Positions 34,569-43,600 of a DNA stretch of 64,000 bases are shown here, in pieces. Numbering within the stretch: the first letter of the stretch is position 1; the number at the start of each line of letters is the position of its first letter. Made by a program: the position numbers and the translations under genes. The stretch comes from Corallococcus sp. AS-1-6 (GTDB lineage: Bacteria; Myxococcota; Myxococcia; Myxococcales; Myxococcaceae), in assembly GCF_020037015.1 (NCBI RefSeq), contig NZ_JAIQDE010000015.1, positions 1 to 64,000 of the forward strand, given 5' to 3'. The notes beneath the pieces were generated by a model. That model was not told where the DNA came from and made no database searches. It was given only the letters and a program-made list of their open reading frames with translations.

Positions 34569-35404
34569 TTCGAGCCTCCTTGCTGCGCTCCGCCCTGCGA
34601 GTCCGGCGCGAGGAACGACACGCGCACGGCATCGCGTGGGGGCGTGAACTGGAACTGGTTCGGGCTGAGCCGGGGCGACAGGTTCCACTCGGACAGGGTC
34701 ACCGAGTACTGCGGTGCGCCCGGCAGGTCCCGGGAGGTGATGACGTACTTGAGCGGCAGGGGCTGCGGGCCGTCCTCGACCCACAACTCCCAGTCCACGC
34801 CGTCCCGGTTGCGGAACGCCAGATGGTGCGCGGGCACGCCGTTCACCATGGAGCGGCCCAGGTACTTCCCGGAGCTCACGTCCTCGGTGAGGGCGGCGTA
34901 GGGATTGCTGACGAGCAGGTCCCCGCCGGGCGCATCCAGGCCGAGCCGCTGGGAAGCCATGTCCAACGTGGCATCCAGGGTGGGGGGGGCCGGCGTCGTC
35001 GCATAGGCGTTGGCGTTCTCACCATGAACGGTGAGCCGCTGGCCGTCGTAGAAGAGGTGGAGCTTGGCCAGGTCTCCGGCGCGGTCCACGCGGAGCCGGT
35101 TGGGCCGCTGAAGGCTCACGTCGCCCGCGCGCTGCAACTGGATCTTCTGCCCCGAGTCGAGCACTTCATCGAGCGTCCCCTCGGTGCGCACGGAGAACTC
35201 ACGCTGCGCGGCCAGGAAGTCGCTCATCTGGCGCAGGGTGCGTTGGGCCCGCGGGTCGACCTGGGTTTCGGATCCGGCGCGCTCGGCGGGGGCTTGCTGT
35301 GCCTGCTGCGCGCCCGCGAGCAGGGGTGTCGCTCCCAGGAGCAGGGCGAGCAGGGGCCCGCACCACCTCTTCCTCAACCTTGCGCTGCCGTCTGTGTCTG
35401 TCAT
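34565..35404 (-). CDS. DUF2092 secreted protein (LolA-like fold)
   Basis: 279 residues. ATG at 35404 has AGGAGGGG upstream. The signal peptide (LLALLLGATPLLAGA-QQA) is followed by a domain with RQMSDFLAAQREFSVRTEGTL, RPNRLRVDRAGDL and KYVITSRDLPGAPQYSV; this strand pattern matches DUF2092 and the LolA/LppX lipid-binding half-barrel. Proteins of this group are periplasmic and may handle lipids or envelope polymers. It forms a two-gene operon with the next small protein gene. The C-terminal tail is rich in Gly and Gln. Confidence 0.82.
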   Translation of the reverse strand: MTDTDGSARLRKRWCGPLLALLLGATPLLAGAQQAQQAPAERAGSETQVDPRAQRTLRQMSDFLAAQREFSVRTEGTLDEVLDSGQKIQLQRAGDVSLQRPNRLRVDRAGDLAKLHLFYDGQRLTVHGENANAYATTPAPPTLDATLDMASQRLGLDAPGGDLLVSNPYAALTEDVSSGKYLGRSMVNGVPAHHLAFRNRDGVDWELWVEDGPQPLPLKYVITSRDLPGAPQYSVTLSEWNLSPRLSPNQFQFTPPRDAVRVSFLAPDSQGGAQQGGSK

Positions 35405-35567
35405 GAACCCCTCCTGGGTCGCGTGAAGCGCCCTGGACGCGGGCTTCGCCTCACGTCATCGGACGTTCTCCAGGACGTTGAGGGCACCGCCACCGGGCAC
35501 CAAGGCTCACCGGTTCGACCGCCGCGCTGGCTGGTGCCCCGCGGAAGGCCGCCGCCGGGAGCGGACC

Positions 35568-36146
35568 TCAGCCGGGCGTGTCTCCGCCGTCCTGGCGCAC
35601 CTGGGCCTGGGTGTGCTGGATGGCCACCTTCTCCGTGCTGACGAAGGTGCGGAAGGCCCACCAGCCCAGGCTGAACCACGGAGGGGCGGCCAGCTTGCCC
35701 TTCATGGCCACCTCCACCGCGCCCGCCGCCGCGAAGCCCAGCGTCGCGAGCGCGCCCAGGTCCATGTGTCCCCCGGTGGCGCGCAGCACGTCCACGTTGA
35801 CGCCCTTGAAGAACAGGCTGGCCGCTCGCGCCACGCCGCTGCCCTCCGCGAGGGAGCGCAGCAGGGCCGCCTCCTCGGGCGGGGGCGCCTCTCCGGGGTG
35901 CACCACCACGTCCACGCCCGTGCGCCGTCGCACCTCCGCCAGCAGGTGCCCGGTGTCCAGGTCCTGGGGATCGTGGATGCACAGCACGCTGCCGGTGTAG
36001 GGCCGCACCTGCACCTCGTGGACGCCCTCCACCCGCAGCAGGTCGTCCGCCAGCGAAGTGGCCTGCTTCGCGTCATGTCGCAGCCACGGCAGCCGCAGGC
36101 GCGTGCGCCCGGGAGACGTGTGGATGACGTAGATGATCCGAGGCAT
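35568..36146 (-). CDS. HMA-like domain protein, partner of the P-type ATPase
   Basis: 192 residues. Residues 1-75 (IHTSPGRTRLRLPWLRH to YTGSVLCIHDPQ) have the ferredoxin-like fold of heavy-metal-associated domains but lack the CxxC metal motif. A hydrophobic segment (LGALATLGFAAAGAVEVAMKG) suggests membrane association near the C-terminus. It lies 9 bp after the DUF5132-like gene and belongs to the ATPase operon. Its first domain resembles the N-terminal part of the ATPase itself. It probably modulates or docks with that pump; metal binding is doubtful. Confidence 0.75.
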   Translation of the reverse strand: MPRIIYVIHTSPGRTRLRLPWLRHDAKQATSLADDLLRVEGVHEVQVRPYTGSVLCIHDPQDLDTGHLLAEVRRRTGVDVVVHPGEAPPPEEAALLRSLAEGSGVARAASLFFKGVNVDVLRATGGHMDLGALATLGFAAAGAVEVAMKGKLAAPPWFSLGWWAFRTFVSTEKVAIQHTQAQVRQDGGDTPG

Positions 36147-36155
36147 GCGCGCTCC

Positions 36156-36395
36156 CTAGGCCTGGGCCTCGCCCTCCGGCCGCGTCTGTTCGCTTCGCCG
36201 GGCCCGCGCCCTCGCCTCCGCCAGCAGGTCCTCGAGGTCCTCCTGCTTCATCGCGGTGCGCGCGGCCACCATGTCGACGAAGCGGTAGCCCGCGGTGGCC
36301 ACCTCCACGAGCAGCGGCCGCAGGTGCCTGGCGACCAGCACCGTGCTCGCGCCCGCGCCGTAGCCCATGAGGAAGGAGGGGAGGTCGAACTTCAT
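36156..36395 (-). CDS. Small membrane protein (DUF5132-like)
   Basis: 79 residues. The ATG at 36395 overlaps the ATPase stop as ATGA, so it is translationally coupled. Residues 5-30 (LPSFLMGYGAGASTVLVARHL) form one membrane segment, followed by a conserved-looking amphipathic helix (LLVEVATAGYRFVDM) and a charged tail (QEDLEDLLAEARARARR). The pattern fits DUF5132 proteins, which sit beside P-type ATPases with HMA-like partners. It may be a small regulatory subunit. Confidence 0.75.
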   Translation of the reverse strand: MKFDLPSFLMGYGAGASTVLVARHLRPLLVEVATAGYRFVDMVAARTAMKQEDLEDLLAEARARARRSEQTRPEGEAQA

Positions 36396-39349
36396 GAGGA
36401 TGTCTCCAGGGAAGAGGTTGTGTCCGTCACCCGCCGCGTCCTGCGCACCACCTGGCCGCCCCACGCGGGCACCGCGCCCACCAGGGCCGGCAGGGCCAGC
36501 CCCGCCGCCAGTCCGCCGAACGTCAGCAGGGTGGGCGCCGGAAGACGCAGCACCCGCCGCAGCGGCGGGAGGGTGAGCGCCGCCGCGTGCATGGCCGCGG
36601 CCCCGCCGACGAAGACGGGGAGGCGCCACCCGCCGCCCTTGGAGACATTGCGCCGTGCCTCTCCAGGAGCGCGGCACACGGCCGAATAGCCGAGCTGCGC
36701 CGCGGTGAGCGTCCCGAACGCCAGCGGCGGGCCTCCCAGCGCCAGCCCCAGCCCGCCGACGCCCGCCAGCAGCGCCCCGTCGCGAACCACCCGCAGCGCC
36801 GCCGGCCGCGTGAGCAGCGGCATCCCGGGGGGCGCCGGGGGCCGGTCGAGGATGGCCGGGTCCCCCGGCTCCAGCGCCAGGGCGATCCCCGGCAGCGTGT
36901 CCGTGAGGAGGTTGAGCCACAGCAACTGCAGCGGCGAGAGCGGCTCCGGCAACCCCACCAGGCTCGCGCCTAGCACCAGCGCCATCTCCGAGAGGTTGGT
37001 CGCGAAGAGGAAGCGCAGCGCCCGGCGCAGGTTGTCCTGGACGATGCGGCCCTCGCCCACGGCGGACATGATGCTGCGCAGGTCCTCGCTGGCCATCACC
37101 ACGTCCGCCACCGCGCGCGCCATGTCGCTGGAGCGCACGCCCACCGCCACGCCCACGTCCGCCGCCCGGAGCGCCGGGGCGTCGTTGATGCCGTCCCCCG
37201 CCATGGCGACGATGGCCCCCTGCGCGCGCAGGGCCTTCACCAGCTTCCGCTTGTCCTCCGGGGTCACGCGCGCCAGCACCGAGGTGCGGGCGAGCCCGTC
37301 CGCGAGCGCCTCGCCTGACAACCCGAGCAGCTCCGCCAGCTCATGCGGGGTGAGGGTGGTTCCCTCCAGGCCCACCTGCCGGGCGACGGCCTCGGCCGTG
37401 CGGGGCTGGTCTCCCGTCAACACCACCGTGCGGATGCCCGCGTGCCGCGCCTGCCGCACCGACTCCGCCGCGCCGTCACGGAGCGGGTCCCTCAGCCCCA
37501 CGAAGCCGAGGAAGGTGTACCCGTCCGTCGGCGCGGGGCCGTCGTCCCGGGCGAGCCGCCGCCAGGCCAGCGCCAGCACGCGCAGCCCGTCCGCCGCCAG
37601 CGCGTCGTTGCGCCTCGCCAGCCGCTCCCGCCCCCGCGCGTCCAGCGGCCCGCGCGAGTCCCGCTCGCACATGCCCAGCACCTGCTCCGGCGCTCCCTTG
37701 ATGAAGGCCACCGCGCCGTCGTCAGGCGCATGGTGGACGCTCAGCACGTAGTGGATGGCCTCGGAGCGCTCGCGAAGGTGGCGGCGGGGAAACGCGCGGC
37801 GCAGCGCGGCCCCGTCCAGCCCCACGGCGTGCGCGGCGGTCACCAGCGCCTTCTCCGTGGCGCTGCCGGACACCTCCAGCGTCTTGCCCCGGTGGTGGAC
37901 GTCCACGTCGCTGTTGAGCAGGCCCAGCGCCAGCGCCAGTGTGGGCGGATCCTCCAGCACGGCCTGGGGCCGCGGGCGCAGCGCGGACAGCTCCAGGGGG
38001 CCATCGCCCATGTCCAGCACCTCCAGCCGCATCTCGTTGCGCGTGAGGGTGCCCGTCTTGTCCGCGCAGATGACGGTGACGCCTCCCAGCGCCTCGGCGG
38101 CGGACACGCGCCGCACCACCATGCCGCGCGCGTGCAGCCGCTGCATGGCGCGCACGAGCGCCGCGGTCGCCACCAGGGGCATGCCCTCCGGCAGCGCCGC
38201 CACGCCCAGCGCCACCGCGCCGCGCAGCACCTGGGGGCCGGAGCGGCCATGGGCCAGCCCCGCCAGGGCGGACAGCGTCGCCGCGCCCACGGAGGCCACC
38301 GCCACGCGCCGGTCCAACTGCCCCAGCTTGCGCGTCAGCGGCGTGGACGGCGCGGACTCCTGCGCCACCAGCTCCCGCACGTGCGCCATCTCCGTGTCCG
38401 CGCCCGTGGCCACCACCAGGGCGCGCCCATGTCCGGAGGCCACCGTCGTCCCCGCGAACAACAGCGACGCGCGCTCCGCCAGCGGCGCCTCCGCGTCCAC
38501 CGGCGCGGCCTGCTTGGATTGCGGCTCGCTCTCGCCGGTGAGGAGCGCCTCGTCCGCGGAGAGCCGGTGCGCGTCCAGTACGCGCATGTCCGCGGGCAGC
38601 ACGTCCCCGGCGCGCAGCAGCACCACGTCCCCGGGCACGAGCTCCGCCACGGGCACCGTGAGGAGGACGCCGCCGCGCAGCACCTGCGCCGAGCCCGCCT
38701 CCAGCTTCTGCCACGACGCGAGCAGCTCCTGGTTGCGGCGCTCGATGCGGTAGCCGATGCCCGCGTTGAGCCCCACCACCGTGAGGATGGCGGAGGCCTC
38801 CAGCCCGTCGCCCGCCAGCGCCGAGGCCCCCGCCGAGCCCAACAGCAGCACCGTGGGCACGGTGGCCAACTGCGAGCCCAGCATGGCCAGACGCGAGCGC
38901 GGCGCCTCCTCCTGCACGACGTTGGGGCCGAAGCGCCTGAGCCGCCGGGCCGCCTCCTCCGGGGAGAGTCCATGGTCCGTGCCGTCCAGCCGGGCCAGCA
39001 CCGCGTCCACCGTCATCGCGTGCCACGCTGCCCGAGGCCCGCGCCGCGTGCCCTGTGTCGGGCGGGCCTTGCCCGGGGCGGGGGCGTGGGGGCTCGGGGC
39101 GTCAGGCTCCTGGCGCAGCCGGGCCAGCAGCGGGGCCTGGGGCGTGTAGCGCACCAGCAGCCGTCCGGTGCGGGGCTGCGCGCTCACCTCCTCGACGCCG
39201 GGCCAGGTGGCGAAGGTCCGCTCCAGCCGCTTGCCAAGGAAGGCGTTCCATTGCAGGTCGGGGACCTCCAGGCGCAGCCTGCGCGCCGCGGTCGAGTGGC
39301 GCACCACCCTTGCGGGCGCGCAATGCCCGTCCATGAGGAACACCACCAT
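36392..39349 (-). CDS. Cation-transporting P-type ATPase with N-terminal HMA-like domain
   Basis: 985 residues. Residues 10-75 form an HMA-like domain without CxxC. The pump follows with an N-terminal cation-ATPase segment (LSPEEAARRLRRFGPN), actuator TGES (LLTGESEPQSK), phosphorylated Asp430 in DKTGTLT, KGAPEQ in the nucleotide domain, and the hinge GDGINDAP. The membrane-4 motif is ALPEGMPL, like the PEGLP of P2A (Ca2+-type) pumps rather than the CPC of P1B metal pumps, so the ion is more likely a divalent hard cation. It is the first gene of a three-gene operon. The ion specificity is not decided by the sequence. Confidence 0.88.
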   Translation of the reverse strand: MVVFLMDGHCAPARVVRHSTAARRLRLEVPDLQWNAFLGKRLERTFATWPGVEEVSAQPRTGRLLVRYTPQAPLLARLRQEPDAPSPHAPAPGKARPTQGTRRGPRAAWHAMTVDAVLARLDGTDHGLSPEEAARRLRRFGPNVVQEEAPRSRLAMLGSQLATVPTVLLLGSAGASALAGDGLEASAILTVVGLNAGIGYRIERRNQELLASWQKLEAGSAQVLRGGVLLTVPVAELVPGDVVLLRAGDVLPADMRVLDAHRLSADEALLTGESEPQSKQAAPVDAEAPLAERASLLFAGTTVASGHGRALVVATGADTEMAHVRELVAQESAPSTPLTRKLGQLDRRVAVASVGAATLSALAGLAHGRSGPQVLRGAVALGVAALPEGMPLVATAALVRAMQRLHARGMVVRRVSAAEALGGVTVICADKTGTLTRNEMRLEVLDMGDGPLELSALRPRPQAVLEDPPTLALALGLLNSDVDVHHRGKTLEVSGSATEKALVTAAHAVGLDGAALRRAFPRRHLRERSEAIHYVLSVHHAPDDGAVAFIKGAPEQVLGMCERDSRGPLDARGRERLARRNDALAADGLRVLALAWRRLARDDGPAPTDGYTFLGFVGLRDPLRDGAAESVRQARHAGIRTVVLTGDQPRTAEAVARQVGLEGTTLTPHELAELLGLSGEALADGLARTSVLARVTPEDKRKLVKALRAQGAIVAMAGDGINDAPALRAADVGVAVGVRSSDMARAVADVVMASEDLRSIMSAVGEGRIVQDNLRRALRFLFATNLSEMALVLGASLVGLPEPLSPLQLLWLNLLTDTLPGIALALEPGDPAILDRPPAPPGMPLLTRPAALRVVRDGALLAGVGGLGLALGGPPLAFGTLTAAQLGYSAVCRAPGEARRNVSKGGGWRLPVFVGGAAAMHAAALTLPPLRRVLRLPAPTLLTFGGLAAGLALPALVGAVPAWGGQVVRRTRRVTDTTSSLETSS

Positions 39350-39561
39350 TCGCGACCCCCTGACCGGGCCTGGGAGACGTGGGGATGGGGGGCCGCCGGA
39401 ACAAGGCGGCCCGGCGGGCCAGCGGAAGCCTCAGGGGTGACACCCGGGGGTGTGTTGTTGCAGCGCTCAACACCACCCCCTCCCTCCAGGGCAGCCCGGG
39501 GCCGCGTGGAGGGACCAATCCCAGACGCGTCGAGAGCAAGGCAATGGACGGGGTGCTCTTC

Positions 39562-39975
39562 ATGAAGACACCTGTGTCGTTGTTCGTGAGCGCGGCGTTT
39601 GCCCTTGCCCCTGGAGCCGTGCTCGCCCAGGAGCGCGAGACCGAGCTGCTCGGCGGCAGGCCTCCCCCCACGGGCACCGGGATGCTCGTCACCGGCAGCA
39701 TCTTGACCGGCGTGGGCGCGGTCAACCTGCTCTCGTCGCCTCTCTGCAAGACGAGCCTGGTTCCTCGCGACACGCAGGATGTCTGTCTTGGGTCCTCCCT
39801 GGTGATTGGCGGCGTCCTCGCGGCCGTGGGGCTCCCGCTCCTGTTCGTGGGCATCAGCCGCCACAACGACTACGTCGAATGGAAGCGGCGACACCGCGCC
39901 CTCTCGCTGCTCACCGACGTGGGCGTCGCGCCGGCTCCAGGGGGCGCCGCGCTCACGTGGAGCGCCTCGTTCTGA
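39562..39975 (+). CDS. Small secreted or membrane protein, unknown
   Basis: 137 residues from the ATG at 39562; an in-frame ATG at 39544 adds six residues. A signal peptide (LFVSAAFALAPGAVLA-QER) precedes two hydrophobic Gly-rich segments (GTGMLVTGSILTGVGAVNLL and LVIGGVLAAVGLPLLFVGI) separated by a loop with two Cys residues (LCKTSLV, DVCLGS). The pattern recurs in small myxobacterial envelope proteins, but I know no function. It is divergent from the ATPase operon, so 39350-39561 must hold both promoters. Confidence 0.65.
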   Translation: MKTPVSLFVSAAFALAPGAVLAQERETELLGGRPPPTGTGMLVTGSILTGVGAVNLLSSPLCKTSLVPRDTQDVCLGSSLVIGGVLAAVGLPLLFVGISRHNDYVEWKRRHRALSLLTDVGVAPAPGGAALTWSASF

Positions 39976-40223
39976 AGAGGGGCCCGGGGGCTCGACCGGA
40001 GCGGCGGCGCCTGACGGCCTCGGGAGTCCGGGCGAGGTGGAGCATCTGGTAGAGGCTCAGCAGCACCATCGTCACCGCGCGGGACGCGTCCGGGGCAGGG
40101 GATGTTTCAGCCTCCGCGTCCCTCGGGACCTGGGGAAGCCAGGACTCTTCCCGGGTGCGGGCATGTTAGCCGTTTGGATTTCCACCGGGCCCCTCCATTC
40201 CTGCCGGAGGGGCCCGGTCCTGC

Positions 40224-40673
40224 TCACATCCCCGGGACGGCCCTTCGGAACTCCCGCAGGGTCATCTCCAGGTCGCCTCGCGCCGCGTCTCCCTTGGGGA
40301 GGGCACTCTCGGGCCGGGCCATGAAGGACTCCACGCCCTCCAGGACGGCGCGGCACAGCTCGTCGGACTCGACCTCGCCCAGCGACGCCGTGCCGCACTG
40401 GATGGCGATGCGGCCCTTCTTGCCGCGCTTGAAGCGCAGGCTGAACGACGAGTCAGCCCCCACGAAGAGGTGCTCCTTCGCGCCGCCCGCCACCACCGCC
40501 TGGAGCCCGTCGAGCAGCCCCACGAACGAGACGGCGAGCATCATGGCCTGGTCCGGGGACCTGCCCTTGGAGGTGCAGGTCCCCGCGTCGCTCGTGAAGG
40601 TCATGTGCCCCAGGTCGAAGCCCGAGCGGCCGGGGTCCTGCGCGTCGAGCCATTCACACTCCAGTCGGAACAT
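40224..40673 (-). CDS. Probable immunity protein for the Rhs toxin
   Basis: 149 residues, no signal peptide. It begins 9 bp after the Rhs stop, and its GAGG site overlaps that TGA, which is the same arrangement as in the EndoU pair at 28.5 kb. Hydrophobic core segments (AMMLAVSFVGLLDGLQAVV) alternate with charged loops (SLRFKRGKKGRIA). It has no visible similarity to the 168-residue immunity protein, as expected if each recognises its own toxin tip. The role is inferred from position. On its 3' side 248 bp without a recognised gene separate it from the convergent small protein gene. Confidence 0.72.
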   Translation of the reverse strand: MFRLECEWLDAQDPGRSGFDLGHMTFTSDAGTCTSKGRSPDQAMMLAVSFVGLLDGLQAVVAGGAKEHLFVGADSSFSLRFKRGKKGRIAIQCGTASLGEVESDELCRAVLEGVESFMARPESALPKGDAARGDLEMTLREFRRAVPGM

Positions 40674-40682
40674 GTCGGTGCC

Positions 40683-43600
40683 TCACGGGGTGGCCGGCGG
40701 GGTGCCGGCGGGAGTGGGGACATGGTTGGTCGTTCCCCGGACCGGGAACGCCGAGATGACCCGGTTGCCGTCGTCCGAGTCCACGATGACACGGATGAGG
40801 TCCTTCTGGCCGTTGACGGTCGTCTTCATCTCGAAGGTCTGCAATTGCGTGCGGGGGTTCGACTTGCGCGTCCCGTACTTGACGACGTCCTCGGCCGCCT
40901 TGGAGATCTGCTGACGCGTGGTCCCCGGCGCGAAGAGGTCGCCGTGCCCGGCGGGATGGTTGCCCGTCACGTGGCGCGCGTCGATGTGGATCCACCCCTC
41001 CTTCAGGTTGCCATCATCGATGCGCGGCTTGTCCCGGTGGGGTGAGCGCCCGCCGCCGCCTCCTCCGCCGCCTCCTCCGGGCGCGGGGTTGTCGCTTCCG
41101 CCGCCCTTCTTCTGGAGCGCCATGAAGCGGGAGGTGGCGTTGGCGATGTGGGCGGTGCCGTTGACGCCCACGACCACCGCGCCCGCCATCATCGCGGAGC
41201 CCGCGGCGACCGCTCCCAGGCTGACGCCCGCCGTGGCCGGCGTGCCCACCACACCCGCCACCGCCAGCGCTCCGCCCGCGCCGCCCATCGCGTCGGCGAG
41301 GACGAGCTGGGCGATGCCGCCCACCAGCTCACCGGCGATCTGCCCGTACTGGTTCTCGATGGGCAGGTCCACGGGGAGCCGCGGAGCCCCCACCGACTGC
41401 GCCAGCCCGGACAGGAAGCCCACGCCGAACTCCCGCGCCTTGGCGGCGAACTCGGCGTCCTTGCCATCCGGGTCCCAGTAGAGGACGGGGTTCTGGCGCA
41501 CGTACTGGTAGGGATTGAGGTCCCAGGGCGCCAGGAGGAAGTCCTCGTCGGGCGCCTTCACCGGCGGATCCGGCGTCAGCCATTGGGCCATCTCCGGCGC
41601 CAGCCAGCGGGCGCCGTGGTCACTCCAGCCGGTGTGCGCGTCCGTCAGCTTGTTGAGGGTGTTGAGCGGCTCCTGCTGGTGGTCCACGTTGCCCACCACG
41701 CCGCCGCCGCCCACCAGCTCCCGGTACGCGTCGATGGGCGCGCCGAAGGGCTCGTAGCGCCGCTCCTCGAAGACGCTGCCGTCCGCGCGGGTGATCAGCG
41801 CGGGGCCCGCGGACACGCCGGTGTGGAAGTAGAGCGTGCTCGCCACCTCCACCAGCGCCGCGTGCTGGAGCGCCCGCTGGGAGGCCCTCACGCCCGGCTC
41901 GCACGCGGCCCCCAGCAGGGCCACCGCCACCAGTCCCGCCACCAGCCGGGGCCCTCGCGTCCGCGTGGACGCGCGCGGCAGGAACACCGACAGCAGCAGG
42001 AGCACCAGCGCGCCCGCCACCGTCCCCGTGAGGCCCCGGGCCACCGCGCCGTCGAGCGCCGCGCCCCGGGGGCCGCCGAAGTCCGCCAGCGGGCCGGTCG
42101 CGCCCGTCGCGGTCTGCGTGATGCGCGCCAGCGTCCGGTCCCCCAGCTTCACGTAGCGCTCGCGCGTCGTCGGCGTGCGCTGGGTGAGCTGGGGCGAGAA
42201 CCAGTATTGGGTCTCCCCCGCGGCGCCCTGGGTCAGGGTGCGCTGGCCGTCATAGCCGTAGCCGTGCTGGACCAGGGCCGGCGTGCCGCCCGGGCCGGGC
42301 ATCGTCACGCCGACCAGTTGATCCAGCCCGTTGTACTCCAGCGTGCGCGCGCCCTGACGCACCACGCGCCCCGCCGCGTCGTAGTCCAGCAGCGTGTCGC
42401 CGCCAGGGGACTCCACGCGGGTGAGCTGGCGGGGCCCGAAGCCCCGCTCGCCGTGGTGGTAGGTGCCCGTCAGCAGGCCCAGCGCCCTGGGTCCGGTGGC
42501 CTGGCGCTGGAGCAGGTTCTGCAGGCCGTCGTAGGCGTAGTCGAAGCGGAAGGAGTCGGGGCCCTGCTTGAGCATCCCGTTCGGCAGCAGCTCGGCGCCG
42601 ATGACGGCGTCCGTGAGGCGGGCCGCCGCGTCGTAGTTGAAGATGGCCGAGTGGTTGAGGCCCACCCCGTCCACGTCGCTCACCGTGGCGGGCGCGCCGT
42701 AGGCGTTGCGCGTCAGCGTCACGTCATAGAGGGCCGCGCCGGTGCCGCGCAGCGTCTGGACCCGCGAGGCCAGGCCCATGGCGTCGCGCTGGTACGACTG
42801 GCGCACGCCGTTGCCGTAGCGCTCCTCCATCACGCGGCCCGCCGCGTCCAGCGTCAGCGCCTCCCAGTAGCTGCCCGCCCGCACGGGCCGGCCCGCGGCG
42901 TCGTAGGCGTTGTCCACGCGCACGCCGTCCACCGTGGTGGCCAGCGTCAGCCCGGAGGGGCTGAAGACGGTGGACTCCTCGGAGGACAGGCCGTCGATGA
43001 TCCGGCGCCGCGCCACCACCCGGCCGGCGGCGTCGTAGGTGAAGTGCACCGAGCCGCGCGGCTCCTCCACCCACGCGAGCCGGCTGGTGGTGCGGCCCGT
43101 GGTGCCGCCGTCCTGCGCGACGTCGTAGTGGTAGACGAAGGCGCTGCCGTCCTCGCCCTCGGTGCGCACCAGGCGCCCCGCGTCGTCGTAGATGAACTGG
43201 CGCGTCTGGTTCGCGCCGTTCGTGTGGTGCGTCAGCCGGCCGCTGTCGGTGTAGCGCAGGATGCGCTGCCCGATGTCCGGATCATTCGCCGCCACCAGCC
43301 GGCCCAGCGTGTCGTAGGTGAAGGCGTGGGTGGCCGCGCCGCCCTGCAGGCTCACGGTGAGCAGCCGGTCGGCGGCGTCGTAGGCGGCGTCCACCGCCTC
43401 CAGCACCGTGCCCACCTGCCGCTCCGTGCGCAGGATGCGGCCCAGGCCGTCGCGGCGGGTCGTCACCGGCGCCAGGTCCTGGACGGACTCGGTGGCCTCG
43501 AAGGCGCGGTAGGCCATGCTCCGCAGCGCCAGCGTGGGCAGCGTCTGGGTGAGAGGCCGGCCCAGGGCGTCGTGGGTCAGCACCTGGCCCACGGCGCTGG

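Noticed and set aside
39976..40223. Short minus-strand frame with a 40-residue basic peptide (about 39976-40095)
   Set aside because: It has a weak start, no ribosome site and no recognisable family; I cannot support it as a gene.
41040..41080. GC-rich low-complexity run considered as a sequence artefact
   Set aside because: It stays in frame and encodes a Gly linker before the Rhs toxin tip, a normal place for a flexible linker.
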